NCBI RefSeq assembly: GCF_000002985.6
Contig: NC_003281.10
Span: 9,052,001 to 9,116,000 of the forward strand
From: Caenorhabditis elegans
Taxonomy: Eukaryota > Nematoda > Chromadorea > Rhabditida > Rhabditidae
DNA length: 64,000 bases
Direction of reading: 5' to 3'
Part shown: in pieces, positions 35,801 through 47,693 of the stretch
Layout of the letters: each line of letters opens with the position of its first letter
Numbering within the stretch: the first letter of the stretch is position 1
Made by a program: the position numbers and the translations under genes
The notes under the pieces: model-generated
Databases searched by the model: none
Told to the model about the DNA's origin: nothing
The model's input: the letters and a program-made list of their open reading frames with translations, nothing else

Positions 35801-37373
35801 GAACCTTTCATGGCACTTTCAGCAAACAGAACACCATTATTAGCTAGAATTCCTACACGCTGCCCATAAATAGTAGCAAATCCGGTCACAAGCGTCTCTC
35901 CATATCTCTCCTTGAATTCGTGGAATCGAGAGCCATCGACAATTCTAGCGATAACCTCGCGGACGTCGTATGTCTTTTTGAGATTAGATCCCACGATTCC
36001 GTAAATTTCCTCAGCTGGATACAAAGGCTCATCAGCTGAAAATTTTGAAGAATGAGAATTAGAAACATGAATATTTTACTATTGTAATACCGTTTGGATT
36101 GAAGGTCATATGCTCCTCGACTGGTGGTAGTCCCGCGATACAACTTCTTGCCAAGTACAAAGCATGTTTATCATTATGGGCATAATAATCAGTAACACCC
36201 GATTCTCCACAGTGAAGATCAGCTCCACCAAGTTCCTCGGCAGAGATCTCTTCTCCAGTTGCAGCTTTCACAAGTGGTGGTCCTCCAAGGAAAACAGTTC
36301 CGGTTCCTTTGACAATAATGGCTTGATCAGACATAGCTGGAACGTAAGCTCCTCCTGCTGTACAACTTCCCATAACTACAGCCAATTGTGGAATTCCTTC
36401 GCTGCTCATTGTTGCTTGGTTGTAAAAAATTCTTCCGAAATGCTGGCTGTCGGCAAAGATATCTGCTTGGCGTGGAAGATTTGCGCCACCAGAATCTACG
36501 AGATAGATACAAGGCAATTTGTTTTCGCGGGCGATTTCTTGTGCACGAAGATGCTTTTTTACGGTGATAGGATAGTATGTTCCTCCCTTGACAGTCGCAT
36601 CGTTCGCTACAATGACACAAACACGACCAGAAACTATTCCAACTCCAGTGAGAATTCCACCAGATGGGACTTCCTCTTTTCCATACATCTGAAAAGAAAC
36701 AGTCAATTTCAAATCGGATACGAATATCGTTTACCTCGTATCCAGCAAGTTGACTAAACTCTATGAATGGTGATCCAGCATCGACAATGCCGTCAATTCT
36801 TTCTCTTGCAAGCATTTTTCCACGACTGCGGTGTAATTTCACGGCTTTTTCTCCTCCAGCTTGCTCGATTTTAGATATTTTTGCTTTCAAATCTTCCACG
36901 AGAACCTTCATTTCAGCAGTGTTAGCAGCAAAATCGTCCGAAGAGTTGTCGATGGAAGTCTTGATAGGAGCCCATTGAAGAGTTGACTTGTCAGCAGAGC
37001 AATGATGATTACGTACTTGCACAGAACTGAGATGGGTTAAGAAAATACTTAAACCGCTTGAGTTTCAAGCGATTTTCAATTGCAATTAGCAGCACAGTGA
37101 GTCAATACAGTGGGAAATGGGAAACGGCTTTTGTATGACATTTTTCTGAGAAAAAACTTACCAGTTTGGGTATGAAGATCGGGAAATTGCTGGATCAGCT
37201 CCAAGAATCTGTCGGCGATGGTAAAGGTCCTTCAGGTATCCTCGCTCCCATCGAGTACGCAGCAACCGGTCTGGAAAACAGATATTGAATATCAAAACTA
37301 ATAATTGCTCAAACTCACATGACTGAATGGATGTGTTTCTTGAGCCCAAATTTTGAGCCACGTGACGGAACAT
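32888..37373 (-). CDS. mrpl-44: Mitochondrial ribosomal protein L44 (RNase III-fold plus dsRBD)
   Basis: Seven exons: 37319-37373, 37162-37270, 34659-34734, 34361-34607, 34128-34283, 33833-34079 and 32888-33236. They give 412 residues (394 if a stop-free 54-nt intron at 33093-33146 is removed). The second and third exons join as ..[18 protein letters not shown].., matching the animal MRPL44 hallmark NWDYxAExxAFGHRL. The middle is the degenerate RNase III fold, and residues encoded at 33833-34079 form a double-stranded RNA-binding domain ([12 protein letters not shown]...[10 protein letters not shown]). It is a structural protein of the large mitoribosomal subunit. The ~2.4-kb intron 34735-37161 contains the whole body of mccc-2 on the same strand. 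Exons 1-2 also carry a phase-2 donor that fits the first mccc-2-specific exon. Confidence 0.88.
33560..33770. repeat. Degenerate family A repeat in mrpl-44 intron
   Basis: It is recognised by 'aatacggtacctagtctgaacacga', 'tgtactgtaacttcaagctcttgttgctg' and a trailing 'gggtaccg'. The central 'gtgtgcgcctttaaag' module is lost. It lies in the intron between the last two exons of mrpl-44. Confidence 0.5.
35122..37373 (-). CDS. mccc-2: Methylcrotonoyl-CoA carboxylase beta chain, mitochondrial
   Basis: Exons specific to this product: 36735-37026, 36091-36688, 35731-36035, 35525-35679, 35242-35479 and 35122-35196. Added to the shared exons 37319-37373 and 37162-37270 they give 608 residues, the length I recall for the annotated worm protein. 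The enzyme carboxylates 3-methylcrotonyl-CoA in leucine breakdown, with a biotin-carrying alpha subunit. Carboxyltransferase signs are [56 protein letters not shown] and [19 protein letters not shown]. The first own exon starts after TTAACCCATCTCAG and has no usable early Met, so the start and the basic targeting leader must come from upstream exons. The only ones that fit in phase are those of mrpl-44. The 45-nt intron 35480-35524 is stop-free and in frame. Confidence 0.93.
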
Positions 37374-37996
37374 TACTGCAATTAAAAGCTATGAAAAACA
37401 TCGATTTGGAATAAAAGACTGTCCAACTCGAAAAATCAGCGTTCAATGGGCAAATTCTGACGAATTCGGCAAGTAAGAAGATTATTAAGATTGCAATAAT
37501 AATTTTCGCACATTTTTCGAACTAAAAATCGTTGAAATCGTAAAAAATAAAGGGGAAAAACTTATTTGCAAAGTTGATGATAAGAAAAAAACACCGAGCA
37601 AAAACTTGACTAAACTGGGCGCACGCGGGATATCGGAGTCTCGTACCCGACAAAACGCGGGCGTTCAAATTAGAGTTTTTGTCATTTCATTAGAATTTTG
37701 ATATATGCACAGCAGATATCCTTCTAAAGCCGTTCCATAAGTTGTCAGCAAAATATACAATATACAATTAAATGCTGTATTCCACCTCTATGTTCCCTAT
37801 GAATTCGTTCTAATTTATACAAGTACAACATAATATGTACTTGCATTGATTACAAGTACATGCAATATTTTCTCACACCATTATACTTGAACACCTGAAT
37901 CATATAATTGACAGCAGTGACTAATTAGAATAACATGCACGTCTTCCTGTCTGAAATTTATCCGGTCATGAACTTTCCAAGTCATGGGAACCTAGG

Positions 37997-38044
37997 CAAG
38001 TGACGTGGTTATCTAACTAGCCAGTTAGATAACCACGTCACTTG
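37997..38044. repeat. Perfect 22-nt-arm hairpin with 4-nt loop
   Basis: The arm 37997-38018 (starts CAAGTGACGTGG) and the arm 38023-38044 (ends CCACGTCACTTG) are perfect reverse complements around AGCC. Weaker pairing continues outward (CCTAGG-type flanks against CTAAGG). Each arm contains a TGACGTGG/CCACGTCA core, a CREB/bZIP-like half. It lies 2.3 kb upstream of glp-1. Confidence 0.93.
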
Positions 38045-38734
38045 TGCTAAGGTCCTTCCGGTACGCAATCGTATTCTATCTACTAATTAATAATAATTTT
38101 CTCATAGCCATTAAATATTTAACTTTCAGAATATTCAAAATGTCAATTTGATAAATCGAATTTAAGATGTTAAGAAAATATTAAATTCAGAAAAAAAATT
38201 ATCTTCAAAATTCAATACCGTACCGTTCAATTTTTAATAAACATATGTTCTATAGCCCAATTTGATACACCAATTACTCTCAGCAACTCTTCATTTATCT
38301 TTTAGGCATTAGGACCTTATAAGGTGGTACCAAAATTTTCAGCCACCTGGCTAATTCTAGCAAGTTCCGTATAAGTAAAAGGTATAAATCAGAAAACTTA
38401 AGAATTTGAAAATATCCACAACTGCTTAAAAATTCAATTAAAGTTGTAAAATTAATCCTAACTCCTTGTGCTGTACAAAACCCATTTTATGGAAACATTC
38501 AGAATCCCCAATACTTTTTCTCTTTTCTCACATGACCTTATAGTTTATCTTCCGAATGCTGAATGTTTTTTCTTCAGTACAAATGTTTTGAATACCTAGG
38601 TAACCTCGAGTATGAGAAACAACATTAACAATGTTTTGGGAGAAACATGTAGTTTTGTACGTCCGGTCCAGTGAGAGTTTTCAACTTATTTTGGAAGAAA
38701 TTTTTTTTTGACAAAATTTTGCAATTTCCCACGC

Positions 38735-39015
38735 AGAAATACGGTATGCCCCGTATCTCGCCACGAACATAATATTTTAAATTGACGGAAAGGTGTGCGC
38801 CTTTAAGAAGCACAGTAACCATTTTCCGGTTTTTTTTTTGAAATTGCCTTTGATTTTTACTTTTTTCTCCCAAAAACGAGAAATTTAATATAATCCATCA
38901 AAATCTTTGTGAACGAGAGAAATATAGTGAAAAACTCAAAGAAAATTGCGAAATGGATTACTGTACTCCATAAAGGCGCACATCTTTTCGAAAAATCGTG
39001 AAAAATTGCATCTGA
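38735..39015. repeat. Family A hairpin repeat upstream of glp-1
   Basis: The left arm 'aatacggtatgccccgtatctcgccacga...aaggtgtgcgcctttaagaag' faces the right arm 'gattactgtactccataaaggcgcacatcttttcg'. The terminal 'ggtctcg/tacggta' part of the right arm is missing. Confidence 0.65.
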
Positions 39016-40312
39016 CCAACAGTTTTGCGTGGAATCTTCCTAGATTCAAATTTCCTATGAGTCATAAAACTATCATTTTATCGGACAATAACTACACGTG
39101 TACCTTGTTTCCATATGTTCTACCAATATAATTTGTGTTCATATGTGGCCAGGTACGGGAAATTAGAACACGGACTGATTTAGGAAGGTTCAAATTCGAG
39201 AACAATGGACGACTTGCTGCACGAAAACGTGGATTATTCTGAAACCGCCTATGTGATCACTATCGATTTAGCACTTCGGTTTTCTTTTTCCGTTTTCCTT
39301 TATATTCCGTATTGTATGCCGACAATAACGCTTTTTCTTTGTATAAACATTTCCAGAAGCAGAGCAAATTTGTTTATTCCAGAATTGACTGAATATTGAA
39401 ATAATGTTTACAGACATACTGTAGATTTTTTTCTATTCAAACATGAATACAGTTTTTCGTATTTTTAATCTTCAGATAAGTTTTGTGTGTGTTTTTGAGA
39501 ATAATATTTAAAAAAGATAAGCAAATATCAGAACTACGGTAAGCGAAGGGGTACGGTCGTCAATTGCGGACTTCCGAGCTGTGCACGGCGCCAAAATTTA
39601 TTTTGAGTTTTAAAATGATTTTCTTTGTTTTTTTTTCTTTTTTTGACACGATAAGAACATTTTTCTGTATTTCTAATATTTTAAATGAGATCGTAATAAG
39701 TTTATTTAGCTCCATCACATTATTTTCGGAATATTCATCGCTTGAAAACGGCGTAAAATAGGTTCCAAGTAAATCATTGCAAACAAATCTCCGTTTATCG
39801 TTCTAACAAAGTTTTTCGTTCACTTTCTTATGTAAATCGTTTTCCCCACTTCTTCTTCACGGGAATGATCAATTGAAAGGCCATAAATTGGTTGTTTTCT
39901 CCACATTTCGCAACCAACATGCAGCTGTCGGATAGGCAATAAAATAATGTAATCAATGAGTTTTCCGATTTATCCTAACAGTTCTTTTTCTAGTGTTCCT
40001 ATTCGAAAAAAGTACTGTTATCCTTCTTTTTGGACCGCCCATCTCAGGTGTCAAGACAATCGCAACACACTCAGAAAATGGGCGGAGTATGCCACCCGGC
40101 CTTCATTCGTCGCTCCTTGTCTTCTCCATTTTCGTTTTTTTCCTGTTCTCCGTTCTTTTTTTGTACTTTTGTGATAATGCTGAAGTGTTCTTTTTTTTCG
40201 CTTAACCGCATCTCTTGATTTAATTCATATTTTCTTTCAGATTCATGTACAATAACACCAAGAGCTGCTCTAACAACTAATAATAACAGAATCTCGAACA
40301 GCGAACACAACA

Positions 40313-43300
40313 ATGCGAGTTCTTCTAATTTTACTCGCGTTTTTTGCGCCAATCGCCAGTCAACTTATGGGTGGAGAATGCGGAAGGGAAGGTGCTTGCT
40401 CCGTCAATGGAAAATGCTATAATGGAAAACTGATTGAGACATACTGGTGCCGGTAAGCATATATTTCATTCTCCCATGTCAATGTTATTCATCCGCTTTC
40501 TCATGAACCGTGACGAAAAGAACAAAAAAAAGAAAGTTTGGGCAGGTGGTGGTGGTGGGAAACAGGCGATAGATAAACAAAAGCTTGGTGTAGAGAACAT
40601 TTTGAATAATATCCGAAAGTTGAATTATCACTGTCCATATTTCCCTCTAAGACATCATTAAACGCCACCCGGCTTGCAGAATGGGAACACAATGAACAGC
40701 AGGAGGCTGTCACAATGTAAAATCTCGTAAATCGTTCGGGAAATCTAAAAAATTGTTATTTAGTTTTCCCTTTTCTCTACAAACAATTCATTTTTCTTAT
40801 CAATAACTTTGAGTTCCAAAGGCAAAATTTACAGCCGTTTACAGCCATCTTCCCAGGGTTGTCGGCGAATTTATATGGACGTTCATAAAACAATTGGATT
40901 AGCGTGTCGGTTCTTTAATCTTGTCTTTTCTTATTACTATCTAGCTCGTTTGATTAGTTATACAGAGAGTATCAACGTATTTATCGATAGGAAAATTGCG
41001 CCATGATGCTCTAAAATACATAAAATCGCTCGATTTATCTGAAAATAACACTTATTTCAGCTTAAAAATGTGAGAAAATGGTCCAAAATTGTCTGAAAGT
41101 TGTTGAGTGAATTATCGAGATTTGTTTTCTGATCACTTTCACGAATATATCAGCTGAAAAATTGTTATTTTCAAGTAAATCGATATATTTTGCCACGATT
41201 TTTGATTAAAAATACTGTAATTTATTGATTGTCACCCACCACTGGCCCACAGTCATAAATTGTCTCAATTGAATTACTTTTCAGTTTAAAAATAATTTAA
41301 TCAAATTTACAGTTGCAAAAAAGGATTCGGAGGTGCTTTCTGTGAACGTGAATGCGATTTGGATTGTAAACGAGGCGAGAAGTGCATCTACGATGTTTAT
41401 GGTGAAAATCCGACGTGTATCTGTCAAGGTAATTTTGTGAATCCTAAAATCTGTTAAATATCATAATATTTTGCCCGAAACGACCTATTTTCATAATGGG
41501 ACTTCTCAAATCTTTAAATCAAATTATCGCCTTTTTGCATAGTTTGATAAATACTTTATCTCGATTCAAGTGTATTCTAATCAATCATTTTAAGATTTTA
41601 AACGTTTCAAATTCAAAATTTTGTTCCATGTTTTACTTCCACCTTTTTCTTCATCTGCCCTTTTTCATAGCGGCAATCTTTTTCACCACATCATCCATCA
41701 TCACACTGCGAGTGTATTTTTCTTTGATTGTGCCCGACTTGTACGCAATTTTTTGTTTCAGGATATATCAAAATTTCGAAAACTTATTAGGGAAAACACG
41801 CGACCATACGTATAATAATTCTCCCGGGAGATCCCAACATTGACAAATTGTACCGCATTCGTGGTATCCTATTTTTCATTTCTACGCTCTCAAAATGACC
41901 GCTAGTGATAGATAGCTTCTACTAGGTCATATTCGCACATCTTCATCGCCTTTGTCATGCGATTTATTGCAAATGTTCGGTTTCATTGCGCGGGGGCAGT
42001 AGTATAAATCAAGCAGATGTTGTTACACAGACAGCCATGAGAAAATATTTATAAGTTTTATTATTCAGATTGCGAAGACGAGACTCCTCCAACAGAACGT
42101 ACTCAAAAAGGCTGTGAAGAAGGCTATGGAGGTGAGTAAAGTTTGGATAATGTATGATTACTAATAGTCAATGACTTTGTATCACAATTATTGTTGTTTT
42201 GAGCAACAATTGACAGCTATTTTAATTTTTAAAAAGTTGCAAAATTGTTTTTTTTTCAATTTTATATTTTTCGAAAACACAAAGGACCAATGAAATTATC
42301 AGATTTTAAAAAATATAGTAAAAAATAAATTAAATATATTTAATTTAATTTAACATATTCTAATAAGAAATGCGCGAGATCCAAGTCTCCCACTGTGATA
42401 ACTTTTTCCATCTGTTGTCGGAACCGATTTGATCTCAAATAAATCAAAATATTGCGTGTTCTTTTTCTCTATTTTACCGTAATGAGATTGACACCTTTCT
42501 CATCTCAAAGGAAATAATCGGCGGTTGGGGGTAATGAGGTGTGAATGGCTATTAGGAAAAACAAACTTCCGCCGGAATTTGAATTTAAATTCCACTTTTT
42601 TTAAAAAGAAGACAAAGGCCTATCCGTGATTAATACATTAATATTTTCAGGTCCTGACTGCAAAACTCCTCTATTTTCGGGAGTAAATCCATGCGATTCG
42701 GATCCTTGCAACAACGGACTCTGCTATCCATTCTATGGTGGATTTCAGTGCATATGCAACAATGGATATGGAGGATCGTATTGTGAAGAAGGAATCGATC
42801 ATTGTGCTCAAAATGAATGCGCAGAAGGTTCAACGTGTGTCAATAGTGTATACAACTATTACTGTGATTGCCCAATTGGAAAATCCGGTCGATATTGTGA
42901 ACGAACTGAATGTGCTTTGATGGGAAACATTTGCAATCATGGAAGATGTATTCCGAACAGAGATGAAGACAAGAACTTCAGATGTGTATGCGACTCGGGA
43001 TACGAGGGAGAATTTTGCAATAAGGATAAAAACGAATGCCTCATCGAAGAAACGTGTGTTAACAACTCTACATGTTTCAATTTGCACGGTGATTTTACTT
43101 GTACCTGTAAACCTGGATACGCTGGAAAGTATTGCGAGGAGGCTATCGACATGTGCAAGGATTACGTTTGCCAAAATGATGGATACTGTGCCCATGACTC
43201 GAATCAGATGCCAATTTGTTATTGCGAACAAGGATTCACTGGACAACGATGTGAGATTGAGTGTCCTTCAGGATTCGGGGGAATTCATTGTGATCTTCCA

Positions 43301-46300
43301 CTACAGAGACCACACTGCTCTCGGAGCAATGGAACGTGTTACAACGATGGAAGATGTATAAATGGTTTCTGTGTCTGTGAACCTGATTATATTGGAGATC
43401 GATGTGAGATTAATAGGAAAGATTTCAAGTTCCCAGATATTCAGTCATGCAAATACAATCCGTGTGTGAATAATGCGACTTGTATCGATCTCAAAAACAG
43501 TGGATATTCATGTCATTGTCCGCTTGGATTCTATGGATTGAACTGCGAGCAACATTTGTGTAAGTTCGAAAATTTTATTTTTATATACGACAAACGCGCC
43601 TTTAAAGAGTACTGTAGTTTCAAACGGTGAAATTTTCATCAATTTTTCAGCTTTTTAACATCAAATCTACATAGACTACACAGACTTAAATTTTGAAAAA
43701 TCAATGGCAATCCCGGAGCAAGGAGAGTTTTTAAACTACAGTACTCTTTAGGAGCGCACATTTTTTCGCATTTAACAAAATTTTTGTCGTGGCGAGACCT
43801 GATACCGTATTTTTAGCTCAAGATTACTAGGCAGCATTCTTAATATCAACAAACTTCAGTGTGCACTCCAACTACATGTGCTAACGGAGGTACTTGTGAA
43901 GGTGTGAATGGCGTTATCAGATGTAACTGCCCCAACGGATTCTCTGGAGATTACTGCGAAATAAAGGATAGACAGTTATGCTCCAGACATCCATGCAAGA
44001 ACGGAGGAGTTTGTAAGAATACTGGATATTGCGAATGCCAATATGGATACACTGGACCCACTTGTGAAGAAGTTCTAGTTATCGAGAAATCAAAAGAGAC
44101 GTTAGTTTTCTTGGATACTATAAAGAATGCAGCCCAGAAAAATAATTTATTGAAGTAAAAAGCGGTTTCAATGAAATAAATACCTAATTTTAGCTCAAAT
44201 CTCTAATTTTGCCAGCTTCGGTTTGTGTGACACGGGGAAGGTGTTAAATAAAATTTCTTTAGCTAAAATAAGGCTGTCTTTTTCCAAGATTTGAACTGCC
44301 ATGATTTATTTGGAATTATTTTTTTGAGCCACTTGGAGTATAATGACGATGAAGATAAAATTCCTTCAAAATTTGTATTCAAGGTATTAAATGTGAACAT
44401 TTCAGTGTCATTCGTGATCTATGCGAGCAACGAAAGTGTATGGATCTTGCTTCCAATGGTATTTGCAACCCGGAATGCAATTTGGAAGAATGTAATTTTG
44501 ATGGAGGTGATTGCTCAGGAGGGCAAAGACCATTCTCCAAATGTCAATACCCTGCAAGATGTGCTGATCAATTCGCAAATGGAGTCTGTAATCAGGAATG
44601 CAATAATGAAGAATGTCTTTACGATGGATTGGACTGTCAATCAGAGTTATTTCGATGCCCAGCTCATATTCGGAAACATTGTATTGAAAGACGAGGCGAT
44701 GGAGTTTGTAATTTAGAATGCAGTTTCATTGGATGTGGTTTTGACGGTGGAGATTGCAATAACGGAACAGAAGCAATAATCCTCAGTGATATTCGTATAA
44801 AAGTTCAAATTGATCCTATTGAATTCCAAGCTACCGGAGGAGAAACACTAATGCAAATCAGTGCAAATCTTCGAGCAACCGTACGTATTCAACGGGATGA
44901 ACTTGGACCTCTTGTATTCAGATGGGATGGTGAACATGAAATGGAAAGAGTTGAGATGAATAGTAGCAAGCTCGAAGATCAATTTGTACTTTCGCATCAC
45001 GTTCGCAGGTATCGGCAAGCTGTTGTCACTGGAATTGTCTTGTATTTGGAAGTCGAAGAAATATGTAAACCCGAGTTTTGCCGATTTTCAACAGCGCAAA
45101 GTGTCGTTGATTTGATTGCTGCTGGACTTGTGAAGTCTGATGTAAGTTATTTTTATGTGGAGTACGGCACCGGGCTGGAAACAAAATAATTTGGACCGAA
45201 ATAACAAAAAAAATTAAATTTGTGAAAAATCCAAAAAGGTAGATTTCCGGTTCACTTTTCACTTTTTAGAAGAAAATCATCCGCGTTTTGCTAAAAATAT
45301 TTGTAAAACATAAAAAAATGTTTGAAGTACAGAAAATTAGTTTTTGAATCCAAAACCAAAAAAACAATTTTTCGTCAAAATATCAAAAAGTCCCAGCACT
45401 GGTGGGGCTTAAAATCTATTTTTATGGTGATAAAATGACCAAATATAATTTTTAAAAATTAGAAAAATTTTATAGTATATTTCGAGCCAAAAAGCGGTGA
45501 ACCTTTAATTGTTTGAGTTATGGAAAATAATAATTAAAACATTTTCAGGGTCGTATGTCTCTGGGTCTCCCAATTACGGAAGCAATGGTAGCTGTTCCAA
45601 AGAGAAACGAAATCGATGAAGGATGGTCTCGCAGTCAAGTTATTCTGTTTGCATGTATTGCATTTTTGGCTTTTGGAACTGTTGTCGCTGGTGTTATCGC
45701 AAAGAATGGTCCAGAAAGAAGTAGAAAAAGAAAAATGGTGAACGCAACAGTCTGGATGCCTCCGATGGAATCAACGAACGAGAAAGGTCGTCGGAATCAG
45801 TCAAATCATTCGAGTCAGTGCTCTCTTCTTGACAATTCTGCCTACTATCACCCCAATACCAAGAGACACTGTAGCGATTATAGTACCGGCTACAATGGAG
45901 AACAATATTCACAGATTTATCCACAAACTCTCGCAAATGGATATCCCGGTGATTACAACGAATTGAACTTTGACTTTCAATCTGAGACGTTCGCACCAGC
46001 TGATCTACCAGCCGACGAAATGTGAGTGAATCTTTATAGTTTTATTATAATTATTGTTATGTTTCTTTCAGCCCTCTCCATGTTCAAGCTGCAGGACCAG
46101 ATGCGATTACAGCTCCAATCACAAATGAGTCAGTCAATCAAGTGGATTCAAAGTATAGACGACGAGTTCTGCACTGGCTTGCTGCCAATGTCAGAGGAAA
46201 ACCGGAAGATGTCATTACAACAGAGGCAATTCGATGCTTGAAGGCTGGAGCCGATGTGAATGCAAGAGATTGTGATGAGAATACTGCTCTGATGCTAGCT

Positions 46301-47332
46301 GTTCGTGCACACCGTGTCAGACTTTCCGTAGTGCTTCTTCGTGAAGGAGCTAATCCAACAATATTCAATAATTCGGAGCGAAGTGCCCTTCATGAGGCTG
46401 TTGTCAACAAGGATCTGCGTATTCTGCGGCATCTTCTCACTGATAAACGTCTTCTCAAAGAAATTGATGAATTGGACCGGAATGGTATGACTGCATTGAT
46501 GCTAGTAGCACGTGAACTCGGAAAACATCAAGTGGAGATGGCAGAGCTTCTTCTTTCAAAAGGAGCAAAACTTGATTACGATGGTGCTGCTAGAAAAGAT
46601 TCCAACAAGTATAAAGGACGAACAGCTCTTCATTACGCAGCGATGCACGATAACGAGGAAATGGTAATAATGCTGGTCCGACGAAGCTCTAATAAGGACA
46701 AACAGGACGAAGACGGAAGAACACCGATAATGCTTGCCGCTAAGGAAGGATGTGAAAAGACGGTGCAATATTTGGCTCTTAATGATGCTAGTTTGGGTAT
46801 AGTCGATTCAATGGACATGACTGCTGCTCAAGTTGCTGAAGCCAGCTACCATCATGAACTTGCGGCTTTTCTTCGCCAAGTGGCAAACGAACGGCATCGT
46901 AATGATATCATGCGACAGCAAATAGTCAAGTCAGGTCATGGTGCTAAGTCTGGGCGACAAACTGTGAAGAATATCAAAAGAGCAGGATCTCGAAAAACGC
47001 CAACAAGTGCAGCATCGTCTCGCGAAACAAATCATCTGACACCACCACCGTCTGATGGATCGTTCTCATCTCCGTCTCCACATTATTATCCGACGACTAC
47101 ATCGACACCGAATCGAATGGAAACAAGTCCGGAGTACATGTTTAACCATGAAATGGTGGGTAGATGATTATTAAAATGTTTAAGAAAATTAAATAATTTG
47201 TTTTAGGCACCACCGGTCAATGCGATGTGGTATACTACACCACCTCCTTATCAAGATCCAAACTATCGTCATGTGCCTCCAAATACTGCATTTCAAAATG
47301 CAGAGCAAATGAATGGCTCCTTCTACTGTTAA
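40313..47332 (+). CDS. glp-1: Notch-family receptor GLP-1
   Basis: Nine exons: 40313-40452, 41313-41428, 42069-42131, 42651-43559, 43860-44100, 44406-45141, 45549-46021, 46072-47155 and 47207-47332. They total 3888 nt, or 1295 residues, exactly the GLP-1 length. GLP-1 keeps germline stem cells mitotic and mediates embryonic inductions (established). Order: signal peptide (MRVLLILLAFFAPIAS), an EGF-like array shorter than LIN-12's, three LNRs (~493-600, e.g. CNFDGGDC), membrane span ~765-786 (QVILFACIAFLAFGTVVAGVIA), RKRK stop-transfer, ankyrin repeats, and a PEST-like tail (HLTPPPSDGSFSSPSP). The first two introns fall at the same positions and phases as in lin-12 (after YWCR and after the CxC motif of the next EGF). 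The orientation is opposite to lin-12. Confidence 0.98.
43580..43825. repeat. Family A hairpin repeat in glp-1 intron 4
   Basis: The left arm 'cgcctttaaagagtactgtagtttcaaac' is matched on the right by 'aactacagtactctttaggagcgcac', then 'tttgtcgtggcgagacctgataccgta'. This is the best-preserved copy in the window and fills almost the whole 300-nt intron 43560-43859. Confidence 0.8.
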
Positions 47333-47693
47333 TCTATTTAATTCATTAATTTTTCATTTATTGACTGTATCCCGGATGTTTCTTGTCCTCCCAACATATC
47401 TCCTAACTGCTCGGTTCATTTTAAATATGCTCATCTCACTACATCACCCAGACACTGGTCCCCACAGAGTTTTTTGTATACTATTTCGGGTCATTTTTCT
47501 TATTCTAGACTAATATTGTAAGCTATAAGTTGTAGAATAATTATTGATCCAAATCAGATTAAGAGTATAAGCTTTGTTTTTTCTCCTTTTCTTTATAACT
47601 TGTTACAATTTTTGAAATTCCCTTTTTTGACAGGCTTTTATTACACTGTAACTGTGTTTCTTATCTTGCAAACATTTAATGAATTGTAATTCT
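47333..47693 (+). promoter_or_regulatory. glp-1 3' UTR
   Basis: The glp-1 3' UTR is known to carry spatial and temporal translational control elements bound by STAR and other RNA-binding proteins such as GLD-1. The sequence here contains a CTAACTGCTC...TGCTCATCTCACTACATCA stretch at about 47403-47455, consistent with that control region; the exact bound bases are not resolved by eye. It converges with the 3' end of the left kinase gene. The first ~120-130 nt are duplicated in antisense at 51.24-51.35 kb. Confidence 0.6.

Larger units (their letters stand above)
37374..40312 (+). promoter_or_regulatory. glp-1 upstream region
   Basis: No gene is recognised in this 2.9 kb between the mrpl-44/mccc-2 start and the glp-1 ATG. 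It holds a strong hairpin (37997-38044), a family A repeat (38735-39015) and a CSL-type ATGGGAA at 37984-37990. A 64-codon hydrophobic reading frame at 39205 has no splice or family support. A TTTCTTTCAG acceptor ends at about 40241, some 70 nt before the glp-1 ATG, and may mark a 5' UTR intron or trans-splice site. Confidence 0.4.

Noticed and set aside
39205-39396. 64-codon hydrophobic frame upstream of glp-1 resembling a serpentine receptor helix
   Set aside because: Too short, no neighbouring exons with matching phase, and AT-rich sequence gives hydrophobic codons by chance.
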